A DNA stretch of 64,000 nucleotides from Bacillus paramycoides (GTDB lineage: Bacteria; Bacillota; Bacilli; Bacillales; Bacillaceae_G): assembly GCF_001884235.1 (NCBI RefSeq), contig NZ_MAOI01000079.1, forward strand, positions 494,548-558,547, given 5' to 3'. This document shows, piece by piece, positions 55,932 through 64,000 of this stretch. Both the position numbers and the translations under genes were made by a program. Position 1 is the stretch's first letter, and every line of letters starts with the position of its first letter. The notes below the pieces were generated by a model that saw nothing but the letters and a program-made list of their open reading frames with translations, did no database searches and had not been told where the DNA came from.

Positions 55932-57041
55932 TTACACTTTTTTTTGACAATTTGCTGTCCTTTGTTTTGCCCAGTTGATACATTTCTTTTCAACTAAATG
56001 ATACGAAACTATAGAAAAAAGTATTGTCATTGTAATACACAAAGTAAGAAGGAAAAAGATAGGTATCTTTGTATACAAAAGTTTAAATAGTACCATCATG
56101 ATTGGAAAATGACACAAATAGATACTGTATGAAATTTCTCCTAAGTATACAAATACACTCTTATTTAAAAATGCTTTTACTTTTAGGTTACTCATGGCCA
56201 TAATAATAAATATACTAACACCGATTACGACACCCCAATCTTTTAATAAGAAAGTAGTATCATTACGGGAAAAACCGTAAATTAAAATGGAATATAAATA
56301 TAGAATAATCCCTAGTGCAATAAGAAATCCTTTATTAAATTTTTTCATATTCCTATATAAGTAGATAAGTTTTTCCTGATGCTTAAAAAGTAACATTCCA
56401 ACCATAAACATAGATGTGAAATGCAATGTATCGGCATAGCCATTATAAAATCCCTCTGCTTTCCCAATATGCAACATATTAAGGAAAATACTAATTAAAG
56501 AAAAGCTTAAAGCAAATAATATCGTTTTCTTCCAACTCAGTTTATAAAAAAGAAGGAATAACAAAGGAAACACAATAGATATACGCATTTCTTGAGCCAA
56601 TGACCAGATAACTGGATTATAATTTTCCGTAAAGAAGTTATTAAGAAGCACAAAGTGGTTTATAATATCTATTTTTGTTATAGACCCTTGCCACCTATCA
56701 TAGAACCAATCCCGTAGTCCTGCCACTTCATACGACGAAAACAAAATAAATAAAGCAAAGGTAATGATTATCCAAAAATAATAAGGGATATAAATTCGTA
56801 CAAATCGCTTAATTAAATATCCCCAATAATTTGTTTTTGAATGATAAAGTGCCATAGATAACACAAAACCACTTAGTACATAAAAAACGATTACAGCTTC
56901 TCCACCCGCCCATAAAAACCTAAGCGGGGAAAATTTAATAGAATTAGGCAACGATGGTAGCATTAAACAAAAATGTCCAAATACCACTGTAAGTGCCGCT
57001 AACCCTCGTATGGAATCTAATTCTTTTATTCTCTTATTCAT
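55932..57041 (-). CDS. Acyltransferase 3 family membrane protein
   Basis: 369 aa from ATG 57041 (AAGGAGA upstream). N-terminal ELDSIRGLAALTVVFGHF carries the conserved Arg and His, GGEAVIVFYVLSGFVLS follows in TM2, and about ten spans continue to the end. Acyltransferase-3 proteins O-acetylate surface glycans or peptidoglycan; acceptor unknown here. Confidence 0.88.
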   Translation of the reverse strand: MNKRIKELDSIRGLAALTVVFGHFCLMLPSLPNSIKFSPLRFLWAGGEAVIVFYVLSGFVLSMALYHSKTNYWGYLIKRFVRIYIPYYFWIIITFALFILFSSYEVAGLRDWFYDRWQGSITKIDIINHFVLLNNFFTENYNPVIWSLAQEMRISIVFPLLFLLFYKLSWKKTILFALSFSLISIFLNMLHIGKAEGFYNGYADTLHFTSMFMVGMLLFKHQEKLIYLYRNMKKFNKGFLIALGIILYLYSILIYGFSRNDTTFLLKDWGVVIGVSIFIIMAMSNLKVKAFLNKSVFVYLGEISYSIYLCHFPIMMVLFKLLYTKIPIFFLLTLCITMTILFSIVSYHLVEKKCINWAKQRTANCQKKV

Positions 57042-57231
57042 AAAATGTTCTCCTTGTAAATTGTAGATTTTGCTGTTAATAAAGGCCACTATACTAGTGT
57101 AGTGGGAGAATTATACATAATGTTTCTTTAAATTCCGAATATAAGCAGTACAAAGTCAATCTATTTGTCTGTTTAAGGGAACTTTCATATTTAGGCATAA
57201 GTTATATAATAATAGAAAGAAAAAAGAAATT

Positions 57232-57747
57232 TCATTCTATAAAATCGTATTTTCGTTTAGAAAACATTTTAAAACTTTTTTCTAAACCCTCGTTATAGTC
57301 TGTCTGTTTATCTGTCCATTGAACACCCTTATTTCCAGGCCACCCTGAGGTATTAGCAACATGTTTTAATAGCTCTGGTCCTTTTAAATTTTGCTGTAAA
57401 CCACGATTATATGCATTTATCATATTAGATATTGCAATTCGAGTATTTGTTTCTGCATTTTTCAAATCTTCGTTCGTTAAATCTTTAGGTGCTAGTCCAC
57501 CTCGATGAAGCTGAAACAGTCCAAATGATGTGCCTTGATCTCCGACTGCATTTTGATCAAACTTACTTTCATGGAATGCAATCGATAATGGAATCCATGG
57601 TGGTATACCATGCTCTATTGATATTTGTTGAATCGTGTCTCTTACTTTAGCTCGGTTAGTATGATGGTCATATGCGTATTTTGTAAGATATAGCCCTACT
57701 GTTAAAACCAAAATAAATACTCCACTTTTTATTAATGTCCCTCTCAT
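57232..57747 (-). CDS. Membrane-anchored lytic transglycosylase (SLT-like)
   Basis: 171 aa from ATG 57747 (GAGGTGAC upstream). N-terminal span 7-25, then a lysozyme-like domain: catalytic Glu in PLSIAFHESKFD near 59, GTSFGLFQLHRGG near 73 and NAYNRGLQ / NTSGWPGNKG. Cleaves peptidoglycan glycan strands (inferred). Confidence 0.8.
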   Translation of the reverse strand: MRGTLIKSGVFILVLTVGLYLTKYAYDHHTNRAKVRDTIQQISIEHGIPPWIPLSIAFHESKFDQNAVGDQGTSFGLFQLHRGGLAPKDLTNEDLKNAETNTRIAISNMINAYNRGLQQNLKGPELLKHVANTSGWPGNKGVQWTDKQTDYNEGLEKSFKMFSKRKYDFIE

Positions 57748-58159
57748 CGACGTCACCTCACTTGTCAGTATCAAAGATTGTCACTAGTAATCATATCTTT
57801 TTGGGATATGAACTCGTAATCATCTATCATTTTGTTATTCTTTGTTTCATTAATTACCGATTTTCAGGTGAGATTATTAGGGGGGCCCTCCATATACCAT
57901 TCGCTTTTATCACTTTCGGTACATTTACTTTTGTATGGGGGAGAGTTTTCTCTGTATGGTATCTCGTACTTTTTTCTCGAATACCTTATTTTTTATTCGA
58001 TTGAAATTAAAGAATAACTATATAAATAGGGATAAACACTATAAAAAGCTATTTAAATTTCTTTAAAAAATTCATTTTTTGGCCTCCATTTCTTTATATA
58101 AATAATTTAAAACAAAATATTTAATACAAAGAAAAGATTTTATTAAATTTTTATAAAAT
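57748..58159. other. Gap without a supported gene
   Basis: AT-rich with overlapping short frames in the plus strand around 57735-58017 that lack ribosome-binding sites and codon bias. Nothing I would call. Confidence 0.4.
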
Positions 58160-58442
58160 TTAATAACAGAAATAAGTACCAGATATTAATTTTTTATTGT
58201 CACATGATGGAATAATGAATGTTTTTCCATCACGTAACTTTATTAAACTAACCTTGCACCAGAATCCTTTGAATCGAAAGATTCATAATAAACGCCATCC
58301 TTTCTGTATATTTCTACAAAAAGAATAGCGTTTTTTGATTATATGGATACAAATTTATCTTAGCTTGATAGCAATACCAAAAGTTCCGAAGAACCAAATT
58401 TGAGAATTAATGCAATCTTCCATTCCAAGCTATCCATATAAG
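58160..58442 (-). pseudogene. Decayed gene with at least two frameshifts
   Basis: Reading along the minus strand: MEDCINSQIWFFGTFGIAIK, then NLYPYNQKTLFF, then VEIYRKDGVYYESFDSKDSG ARLV, then LIKLRDGKTFIIPSCDNKKL to TAA at 58160, each in a different frame but contiguous. About 95 residues in total. Family not recognised. Confidence 0.5.
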
Positions 58443-58501
58443 AATCTATAATACCTTGAAACTCTTTGTTTCAGATTAATATTTAGTTTTATCCTATAAA
58501 G

Positions 58502-59815
58502 TTAGCTTTTTACTATATCAACCGCACTATCCCACATACCGCTAAAGAAAGATCCGATTTCGCGCATAAAACGTGTAAACCAATTTGCTTGTTCTACATC
58601 AGATTTTGTTACAAGGTCTACTTGTAATGATTTACCTGATAAAAAACCAGGATCTGTACTATCTTTAGGTGAGATAATCATTTTACTAATTGTTACATCT
58701 TTTTTAATAGGTGCTTCTTGTTCTTTATTCGATACTATAAATTCTTTTGTATAAACATCTTTGTTGCCCTTCGGCATTGGAAGTGAAACAGCTTGCTTCG
58801 TTTGAACAACTACATCTTTGTCCTTTGCATTTGCTACTCGTACTGTTTCATGCCCTTTTACTACTGAATCTTTTCCATAGACCTTCTTCACTTGAAAATT
58901 CGCAAATCCATAATCATATAATTTCTTTGTTTCATCAAAACGTGCTGTATGAGAGTTTGCTTTTATCACTACAGAGATTAGACGCATACCGTTTCTTTCT
59001 ACTGTACCAGTAAAACAATCTCCGGCTTCTGGAGTAGTTCCTGTTTTCAAGCCATCTACACCTTCGTATTGCTTAATTAAACCTTTTAACATCCAGTTAA
59101 AGTTCGTCATATCAATCGGATACTTGCCACCATTTTGGAATGTTTTTTTAGGGATTTTTGCTGTATCTAATATTTTCGGGAAATCTTGAATAAGACGTTG
59201 CGCTAAAATTGCACAATCTCTTGCAGACATTTTATTTTTCTCGTCTGGAGTTGTCCCTTTTGGGTGATGTCCTTTTAAATCTTGGTTTGTTAAACCTGTA
59301 GAGTTTACAAATTTATAATTTTTCATTCCAAACTCTTTTGACTTATCGTTCATAATTTTTACGAAATCAACTTCTTTTCCAGCAATCTCTTCAGCTAAAG
59401 CAATTGTTGCACCGTTTGCAGAGTAAATTGCCATTGCCTCATATAACTCTTTGACCGTATAAGAGCCACCATTTTCTAATGGAACGTTTGATAATGAGCG
59501 ATCTTGCGAAATCTTATATGCATATTCAGAAATTTTAACTATTTGATCCCATTTAAGTTTTCCTTTATCCACCGCTTCATGAACTAAGTATTCACTCATC
59601 ATTTTTGTCATACTAGCAATTGCTAATAATTCATCTGCATTTTTTTGATATAAAATTTTTCCGGAATTTGCTTCTACTAAAATTGCTGATCCTGCTTCTA
59701 CGTCTAAAACAGGGACTGTTTCCGCTGATGCTCTTCCAGATGTAACAACCATGCTACAAAATAGTGTAAGCACTGTTACTATTGCAATAAATCTCTTGCA
59801 AAACATACCTTTCAC
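58502..59815 (-). CDS. D-alanyl-D-alanine carboxypeptidase (DacA-like, S11)
   Basis: 437 aa from GTG 59815 (GGAGGT 7 nt upstream). Signal peptide ending RASA (about 31), catalytic domain with Ser68-Met-Thr-Lys71, Ser132-Ala-Asn134 and Lys257-Thr-Gly259, then a C-terminal PBP5_C beta domain and an amphipathic C-terminal anchor (WFTRFMREIGSFFSGMW). All motifs intact. Trims pentapeptides. No terminator lies between it and the SigP-type promoter at 60058, so it may be SigP-driven. Confidence 0.92.
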   Translation of the reverse strand: MKGMFCKRFIAIVTVLTLFCSMVVTSGRASAETVPVLDVEAGSAILVEANSGKILYQKNADELLAIASMTKMMSEYLVHEAVDKGKLKWDQIVKISEYAYKISQDRSLSNVPLENGGSYTVKELYEAMAIYSANGATIALAEEIAGKEVDFVKIMNDKSKEFGMKNYKFVNSTGLTNQDLKGHHPKGTTPDEKNKMSARDCAILAQRLIQDFPKILDTAKIPKKTFQNGGKYPIDMTNFNWMLKGLIKQYEGVDGLKTGTTPEAGDCFTGTVERNGMRLISVVIKANSHTARFDETKKLYDYGFANFQVKKVYGKDSVVKGHETVRVANAKDKDVVVQTKQAVSLPMPKGNKDVYTKEFIVSNKEQEAPIKKDVTISKMIISPKDSTDPGFLSGKSLQVDLVTKSDVEQANWFTRFMREIGSFFSGMWDSAVDIVKS

Positions 59816-59941
59816 TTCTGTTACCTCCAATATCTTTGTACTCAAAAAAACGTTATTTTAACATAATCCCCCAAAAAATAGACAGTGTTATCAAATTCTA
59901 TATACATATAAGACATTAGGATCACTTTCATATAGACCATC

Positions 59942-60030
59942 TCATTTCACCCTTTTAGGCGCACTGACACTTAGTATTCCTACACACATCCCTATTTTTA
60001 ATACTTTTGTACTTTTCAAAATGATCCGTA
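59942..60030 (-). pseudogene. Relic of a beta-lactamase signal peptide
   Basis: Minus-strand frame ILKSTKVLKIGMCVGILS matches the bla1 N-terminus FLKNKRMLKIGICAGILG, and the DNA TTAAAAATAGGGAT is shared. After SVSAPKRVK a stop ends the frame and the enzyme body is missing. It lies right behind a SigP-type promoter, as bla1 does. Confidence 0.75.
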
Positions 60031-60057
60031 CTTTCATATTTTTTAGGATTACACCTA

Positions 60058-60086
60058 ATAGACAGTCTAAATAATGCATTTGTTCC
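60058..60086 (-). promoter_or_regulatory. SigP-type promoter upstream of the bla relic and DacA-like gene
   Basis: GGAACAA (60086-60080), 16 bp, GTCTAT (60063-60058). Next intact gene downstream is the DacA-like gene, about 235 nt from the expected start point. Confidence 0.78.
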
Positions 60087-60105
60087 GCATTTACCAAAAA
60101 ATAAA

Positions 60106-60142
60106 ACCAGTGTGCCCCGATTAAATATCGAGACACACTGGT
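60106..60142. terminator. Hairpin upstream of the SigP-type promoter
   Basis: ACCAGTGTG ... CACACTGGT; insulates the promoter at 60058 from the CatB-like gene. Confidence 0.6.
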
Positions 60143-60257
60143 AGCCTAGCATTAGTTTATTGGCTATCAAGGGTTTTAATTATTCAATCCAACTATTTGC
60201 TAGACTCATACCAGATATGAATTTTTCTTATTCTAAACTAGTAGTTTTTTATAATAA

Positions 60258-60290
60258 GAAAACTACATCCTATATTGAATGTAGTTTTTC
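60258..60290 (-). terminator. Terminator of the CatB-like gene
   Basis: GAAAACTACAT ... ATGTAGTTTTTC hairpin just past the stop at 60299. Confidence 0.75.
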
Positions 60291-60298
60291 TAACTGAT

Positions 60299-60958
60299 TT
60301 ATTTATTTTTCACTTCATTTTTATAAAAAGCAAATAATGGTTCAATGGATGGACTAGATAAAAGAGGAATTGCCCTCTCAATCAATTCTCTATCCCAATC
60401 AAACCAACGCATTTCCATTAGCATATTCATTTCTGTATCAGTGAACCGTTTCTTTATTTCCTTAGCAGGATTTCCACCAACTATTGTATACGGCGGAACA
60501 TCTTTACATACAACAGATCCTGCCGCAACGATTGCACCTTCACCGATTGTAACGCCAGGCATTATAATAGCATTCATTCCAATCCAGGCATCACTTTTAA
60601 TGACTGTATCGCCCTTTGGTTCATATGATTGTTTTATTTGCTCAACGAATGGATATACTGTAATCCATTCTGAGTGATGATTATGATTCCCACCCATTAA
60701 TATGACAACTCCACTTGCAATACAAACATAATTTCCAATTATGAGTTTATCAAGATGCCAACCCATCTGTTCAATTGGATTGAACAGTGCTTGGGACTTA
60801 GCATCGCCCCATAAATATCTTACACAACCATCTTCAAAATTTTGATTGCCATAATACCCTGAATAATAGGAGTACTCTCCTACTTCAATGAGTGGATTTG
60901 TTACTATATCTTTTAAATACTTTGTTTCAGACCAATGATTAAATAATGGATGCTTCAT
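60299..60958 (-). CDS. Xenobiotic O-acetyltransferase (CatB/Vat type)
   Basis: 219 aa left-handed beta-helix enzyme. N-terminal NPLIEVGEYSYYSGYYGN is very like type B chloramphenicol acetyltransferase; catalytic His in MGGNHNHHSEW near 92; hexapeptide repeats IGMNAIIMPGVTIGEGAIVAAGSVV and the end VGGNPAKEIKKRF. Trimeric acetyl-CoA-dependent enzyme; drug (chloramphenicol, streptogramin A) not decidable. Confidence 0.85.
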   Translation of the reverse strand: MKHPLFNHWSETKYLKDIVTNPLIEVGEYSYYSGYYGNQNFEDGCVRYLWGDAKSQALFNPIEQMGWHLDKLIIGNYVCIASGVVILMGGNHNHHSEWITVYPFVEQIKQSYEPKGDTVIKSDAWIGMNAIIMPGVTIGEGAIVAAGSVVCKDVPPYTIVGGNPAKEIKKRFTDTEMNMLMEMRWFDWDRELIERAIPLLSSPSIEPLFAFYKNEVKNK

Positions 60959-61503
60959 AACTATATTCCTCGCTTCTAAGTATTATAGATTTTTGCAATT
61001 CACTTAGAAGCTTAATACGACAGCGACATTTTTTAGCTTTCTCAAACGACGAATCATTATCTTCAAGCCTTTCTTTTATAATAAAAGCATCTTAACGTGA
61101 TAAATTACATAAGTCAAATTGTAAAATTATGTACTCAAACTAAATAGTATTATACCGAAATATGAGCATTAAAACGATTAAGCTTTACATAAATCCCCTA
61201 ATCAATTGATTAGGGGATTTATGAGTACCTATACAAAATCTCATAATCCATAAATTAATATTTATGTATAAAATAATAAACTGTACAACATTTTCCTTTT
61301 ATTTTAAAGCTTTAAAACTAATTTCTTTCTCGATTTAATAACCTCGTATCTTATGTAAGGTGACTTTTCTTATTTTAAATTTTTTGGTTGGTTCCCTCTA
61401 TTTGTAACAATTAAACAACGTGTGTTTATAATAAAAAAAGTCCCCTGAATGATAGGGGACTTTCTTTACAAGTATATTTTATTTTAAAGTTCTTACTTAT
61501 CTT
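60959..61503. other. Non-coding stretch with two hairpins
   Basis: 61191-61220 is a perfect palindrome (AAATCCCCTAATCAA and complement). 61437-61463 is the terminator of the AbrB-like gene, AAAGTCCCCT-GAATGAT-AGGGGACTTT. An 18-mer TAACGTGATAAATTACAT near 61093 is shared with the GyrI-like relic at 6999. Confidence 0.6.
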
Positions 61504-61782
61504 TTATTTTAAAAGATATTGCTGTAACTTCTTTATTAACAGTTCTGTTCCCTCTGGACTTACAACAATCTTCCCATTCGCTAACGATATATTCCTGTCT
61601 GAAATATCACCTGTGATTGCACAAGCTTGTGAAGATTGATATTTCCGCAAAATAATCTGATCCTCTTCCACAAACATTTCTAGAGCATCTTTTTCTACAA
61701 TTCCTAAACTCCGTCTTATTTCCATTGGAATAACAATACGCCCCATGCTATCTGCTTTACGAGTAATCCCTCTTGATTTCAT
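61504..61782 (-). CDS. AbrB-family transition-state regulator
   Basis: 92 aa from ATG 61782 (AAAGGGTGG upstream). N-terminal swapped-hairpin DNA-binding domain SRGITRKADSMGRIVIPMEIRRSLGI, then EMFVEEDQIILRKYQ; C-terminal ACAITGDISDRNISLANGKIVVS as in AbrB/Abh. Likely a paralogue of abrB. Tandem duplication lies directly upstream (61810-61907). Confidence 0.9.
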   Translation of the reverse strand: MKSRGITRKADSMGRIVIPMEIRRSLGIVEKDALEMFVEEDQIILRKYQSSQACAITGDISDRNISLANGKIVVSPEGTELLIKKLQQYLLK

Positions 61783-61809
61783 AAAATGCCACCCTTTATT
61801 TTTATCTAC

Positions 61810-61907
61810 TATTACAGCAATTAGTTTAACAGTAAACCTCAATAAGGAATAGTTCGTATTACAGCAATTTTTTCAAAAAATAAATTACAATAAAGGATAG
61901 TTCATAT
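61810..61907. repeat. Tandem duplication of about 48 bp upstream of the AbrB-like gene
   Basis: TATTACAGCAATT occurs at 61810 and 61857; CAATAAGGAATAGTTCGTAT at 61840 and CAATAAAGGATAGTTCATAT at 61888. Both spacings are 47-48 bp, so a block was duplicated; the ends stayed similar and the middle diverged. Confidence 0.7.
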
Positions 61908-61923
61908 CAAAGTTGTCTCTTTT

Positions 61924-62805
61924 TTATTCTTGTTTTTCAATATATTTATCTCTAATCATTTTTATATAATGTTCTTTTTCTGTTAGTTCAAATATAAATA
62001 ATGCTTTTTTCATGTTATTGGCAACATCTTCTTCATTAGGTTGTTTAAGCCGCAATAAATTCCAAGCTTTTCCATAGTATAATTCACCTAATAGGTAGAA
62101 AGTATTTAGATTAATAGCTAATTTGATACCAATATCACTGTATTTTATTGCTTCTTCATGTTGATTTGTCTGGCCTAAAGTTTTTGCTAAATTAAAAATG
62201 ATTTTTAATTTAATTTCTTTATCTCTAGGAAAATCTAACTTATTAAAATTAGTTAAACATTTTCTTAATATATTAATACTTTTTTCGTATTCTTTGTTCT
62301 CCCCATGAAATATAGACATTGTCTGCATAATATCTATTTCTCTTTCTGATAAAAAATCAGCATTGGTTAAAGTTAGTTGTAATGCATTATTTAAAAGATT
62401 TAAAGCAGTTTTTGTTGATCTATTCACCCTAAATATAGCAATTGCTTCATGCCATATTAGAAATTGTTTATCTTCTTTTGACTGGAAATTATTTTCGTTT
62501 TTCTCTTTTTTCACTATTTCATAAAGTTCTTTATATTGTTTTTGCTTTATGCAATCTCTTATTACACATTTTACATTTTCTACATATTTTAATTTTTTGT
62601 TTTGAGTTAGCGCAAATATATAATTCGGATCAATACCAAGTCTTTCAGATAATTGATACAACAATATGCTAGATGGATAAATAATACCTTTTTCTATCTT
62701 ACTAATTTGACTTTGTGAACATATGCCATGACATAATTCAGATTGTGATATATTTTTTTTCTTTCTAAGTTCTTTAATAACACTACCGAGATTGTAGAAT
62801 TCCAT
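61924..62805 (-). CDS. PlcR/NprR-like HTH-TPR regulator
   Basis: 293 aa. N-terminal HTH: SVIKELRKKKNISQSELCHGICSQSQISKIEKG; then TPR repeats over 70-290 (for example KLKIIFNLAKTLGQTNQHEEAIKYSDIG). Size and layout match RRNPP peptide-sensing regulators. No signalling-peptide gene is visible on either side, so the cognate peptide, if any, is elsewhere. Confidence 0.82.
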   Translation of the reverse strand: MEFYNLGSVIKELRKKKNISQSELCHGICSQSQISKIEKGIIYPSSILLYQLSERLGIDPNYIFALTQNKKLKYVENVKCVIRDCIKQKQYKELYEIVKKEKNENNFQSKEDKQFLIWHEAIAIFRVNRSTKTALNLLNNALQLTLTNADFLSEREIDIMQTMSIFHGENKEYEKSINILRKCLTNFNKLDFPRDKEIKLKIIFNLAKTLGQTNQHEEAIKYSDIGIKLAINLNTFYLLGELYYGKAWNLLRLKQPNEEDVANNMKKALFIFELTEKEHYIKMIRDKYIEKQE

Positions 62806-63051
62806 TTCTCCTCCTCAAATTTAACAATTTATGAGTATAAGAATATTTTTTAACTTTTAATGTAATGTAAAATTAGTATAGTTGCAATTACTAATTATAT
62901 TGATTTATAGTTTCTTTTACAAACTTGTATCGCAATGAGAGAAATTATTACACTTAAAAGGAATAAAGGGTATTGAATATGATTTTTAGCTTTATTTCAA
63001 GTAATAGTTTCTTTTGATTTTTATTTTAATCATTTCGGAGGAGCTTATTTT

Positions 63052-63303
63052 ATGAACAAAATGTTAACCGAAAGAGAGTTAGAAGTGGCTATTTATGTAG
63101 CACAAGGATTAACGGATGCAGAAATTTCCAGTAAAATATATGTTAGCCCTAGAAGAATTTCAACGATTATTAATCATATTAAAGAGAAATGGCATATTAA
63201 TTCTAGAGTGGAATTAGGTATTTTAGTTTATCATTATGGGTTTATAGATGCACCTTTATTTTCAAATAAAGACAGTCGTTTATTCGAAAAGGTTGCACAT
63301 TGA
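63052..63303 (+). CDS. Stand-alone LuxR/GerE-type HTH protein
   Basis: 83 aa, CGGAGGAG before ATG. LTERELEVAIYVAQGLTDAEISSKIYVSPRRISTIINHIKEKWHINSRVEL is a GerE-type HTH (shown by LTERELEVA and SPRRISTIINHI). No receiver domain. Its TGA stop lies at the expected right end of the IS605-type element (TTGA at 63300-63303), so the original C-terminus may have been cut by the insertion. Confidence 0.8.
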   Translation: MNKMLTERELEVAIYVAQGLTDAEISSKIYVSPRRISTIINHIKEKWHINSRVELGILVYHYGFIDAPLFSNKDSRLFEKVAH

Positions 63304-63377
63304 ACTACCCCCACTTAACACTCTAACGAGCTGTTTGAAGTGGGGGATTCCTACGAACACCAAGGTATCCCTCAGTT
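63300..63377 (-). mobile_element. Right end and putative omega-RNA scaffold end of the tnpB element
   Basis: Stem-loop CCCCCACTT (63308-63316) / AAGTGGGGG (63338-63346) near the end, typical of IS200/IS605 ends. On the minus strand it reads ...GGGGGTAGTTCAA, TCAA matching the right-end cleavage motif of IS608-type elements. The 3' end of tnpB plus this segment should give the guide RNA scaffold. Confidence 0.6.
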
Positions 63378-64000
63378 TTATGAGTAGGCGATCCCCGTAG
63401 TCCCTACGGTTAGGAGCCTTACGGCTTCTTTTCTCAGATTTTCCGCTGCGTTCACATCTCTATCATGGTACATACCACAAGAAGGACACTTCCATTCACG
63501 CAGGCTCAGGCTTTTCACGTCTTTGTTTTTGTAGTCGCAATGCGAACAAGTTTGGGAACTAGCAAATGTTTTCGACACCACAATCACTTGTTTCCCATAC
63601 CAGCGTGCCTTATACAACAACATCGCTTTGAATTGTGACCATGATACTTCTTGAATCGCTTTTGCTAGTTTGTGATTCTGTAACATATTCGATACTTGCA
63701 AATCTTCTATCCCAATCACATCGTGGTTTTTGATGATCCTAGTAGAGAGTTTTTGCAAATAGTCCGTTCTTGCCTGTTTAATTCGTTCATGAATACGAGC
63801 GACTTTCATTCGCTGTTTCTGCCAGTTCGTTCCACCTTTTGTACGTCTAGATAGAATACGCTGGGCATGAGCAAGTTTCTTTTCTAATACCCGAAACCAT
63901 TTTGGATTACCGAATACCTCACCAGTTGAAAGAATAGCAAAGTTTTTCACACCAACATCTATACCAACAGCGGAATCGGTCTTCGGTAATTCTTGTACTT
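63378..64000 (-). CDS. tnpB: TnpB RNA-guided nuclease of an IS200/IS605 element, 3' part
   Basis: 207 codons; the 5' end is outside the window. RuvC motifs are complete in this part: Asp in [11 protein letters not shown], Glu in [11 protein letters not shown], Asp in [12 protein letters not shown]. Zinc finger [11 protein letters not shown] ... CPSCGMYHD lies between. Ends in [12 protein letters not shown]. Probably an active, RNA-guided nuclease; no tnpA is visible in the window. Confidence 0.9.
   Translation of the reverse strand, partial: VQELPKTDSAVGIDVGVKNFAILSTGEVFGNPKWFRVLEKKLAHAQRILSRRTKGGTNWQKQRMKVARIHERIKQARTDYLQKLSTRIIKNHDVIGIEDLQVSNMLQNHKLAKAIQEVSWSQFKAMLLYKARWYGKQVIVVSKTFASSQTCSHCDYKNKDVKSLSLREWKCPSCGMYHDRDVNAAENLRKEAVRLLTVGTTGIAYS

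Noticed and set aside
57735-58017. Overlapping plus-strand frames rich in Phe/Leu
   Set aside because: No ribosome-binding site, no family resemblance, overlapping frames of equal length typical of AT-rich non-coding DNA.
59878-59906. ATAGACAGTGTTA resembling a SigP -10 region in front of the DacA-like gene
   Set aside because: No TTGTTCC (complement of GGAACAA) 16 bp away; the -35 is absent.
1-64000. CRISPR array, rRNA or tRNA genes
   Set aside because: No regularly spaced repeats and no rRNA or tRNA-like sequence noticed on either strand.

Overview
The window comes from a low-GC Firmicute, almost certainly a member of the Bacillus cereus group. The main indicators are a Bla1-type class A beta-lactamase next to a SigP/RsiP-like ECF sigma/anti-sigma pair, a PlcR/NprR-like regulator, a yng-type leucine/branched acyl-CoA operon and a proline T-box in front of proBA. 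No rRNA, tRNA or CRISPR array was seen. Most genes are on the minus strand.

Layout. 1-16.3 kb: accessory genes (ABC exporter, aminoglycoside-phosphotransferase-like kinase, hydrolase, methyltransferases, acetyltransferases, a large UvrA-like ATPase, a nucleosidase paralogue). Three genes here (VOC 2114-2908, MFS 5592-6818, HD hydrolase 15501-16250) are each interrupted by one in-frame stop. 16.3-19.3 kb: a VanRS-type two-component system followed by a membrane-anchored DacA-like protein that has lost all three catalytic motifs of its family. 19.4-21.8 kb: small enzymes (DinB-like, hydrolase, P-loop kinase, GNAT). 22.1-30.1 kb: a seven-gene operon for isovaleryl-CoA/3-methylcrotonyl-CoA degradation. 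31.4-33.9 kb: a TetR-regulated ABC exporter with a clear promoter/operator. 34.7-38.9 kb: proline synthesis (proA, proB under a T-box, and a separate proC).

39.2-46.2 kb and 52.5-60.1 kb form a beta-lactam/cell-wall stress region: bla1, three class B penicillin-binding proteins, SigP and RsiP homologues, and an intact DacA-like carboxypeptidase. I find five minus-strand promoters with exactly the same architecture, GGAACAA-N16-GTCTAT. They lie in front of bla1, two PBP genes, sigP itself, and a decayed bla signal-peptide relic upstream of the carboxypeptidase. This looks like a local SigP regulon built by duplication of promoter-gene blocks. Between the two parts lies a BceRSAB-like peptide-antibiotic detoxification module (46.3-51.5 kb) with a shared 27-bp operator-like sequence, one copy of which is separated from bceR by an IS605-type relic.

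54.9-64 kb: GDSL hydrolase, acyltransferase, lytic transglycosylase, CatB-like acetyltransferase, AbrB-like and PlcR-like regulators, a small LuxR-type HTH protein, and the 3' part of an IS200/IS605 tnpB whose right end abuts the LuxR-type gene. Several intergenic stretches hold decayed gene fragments.
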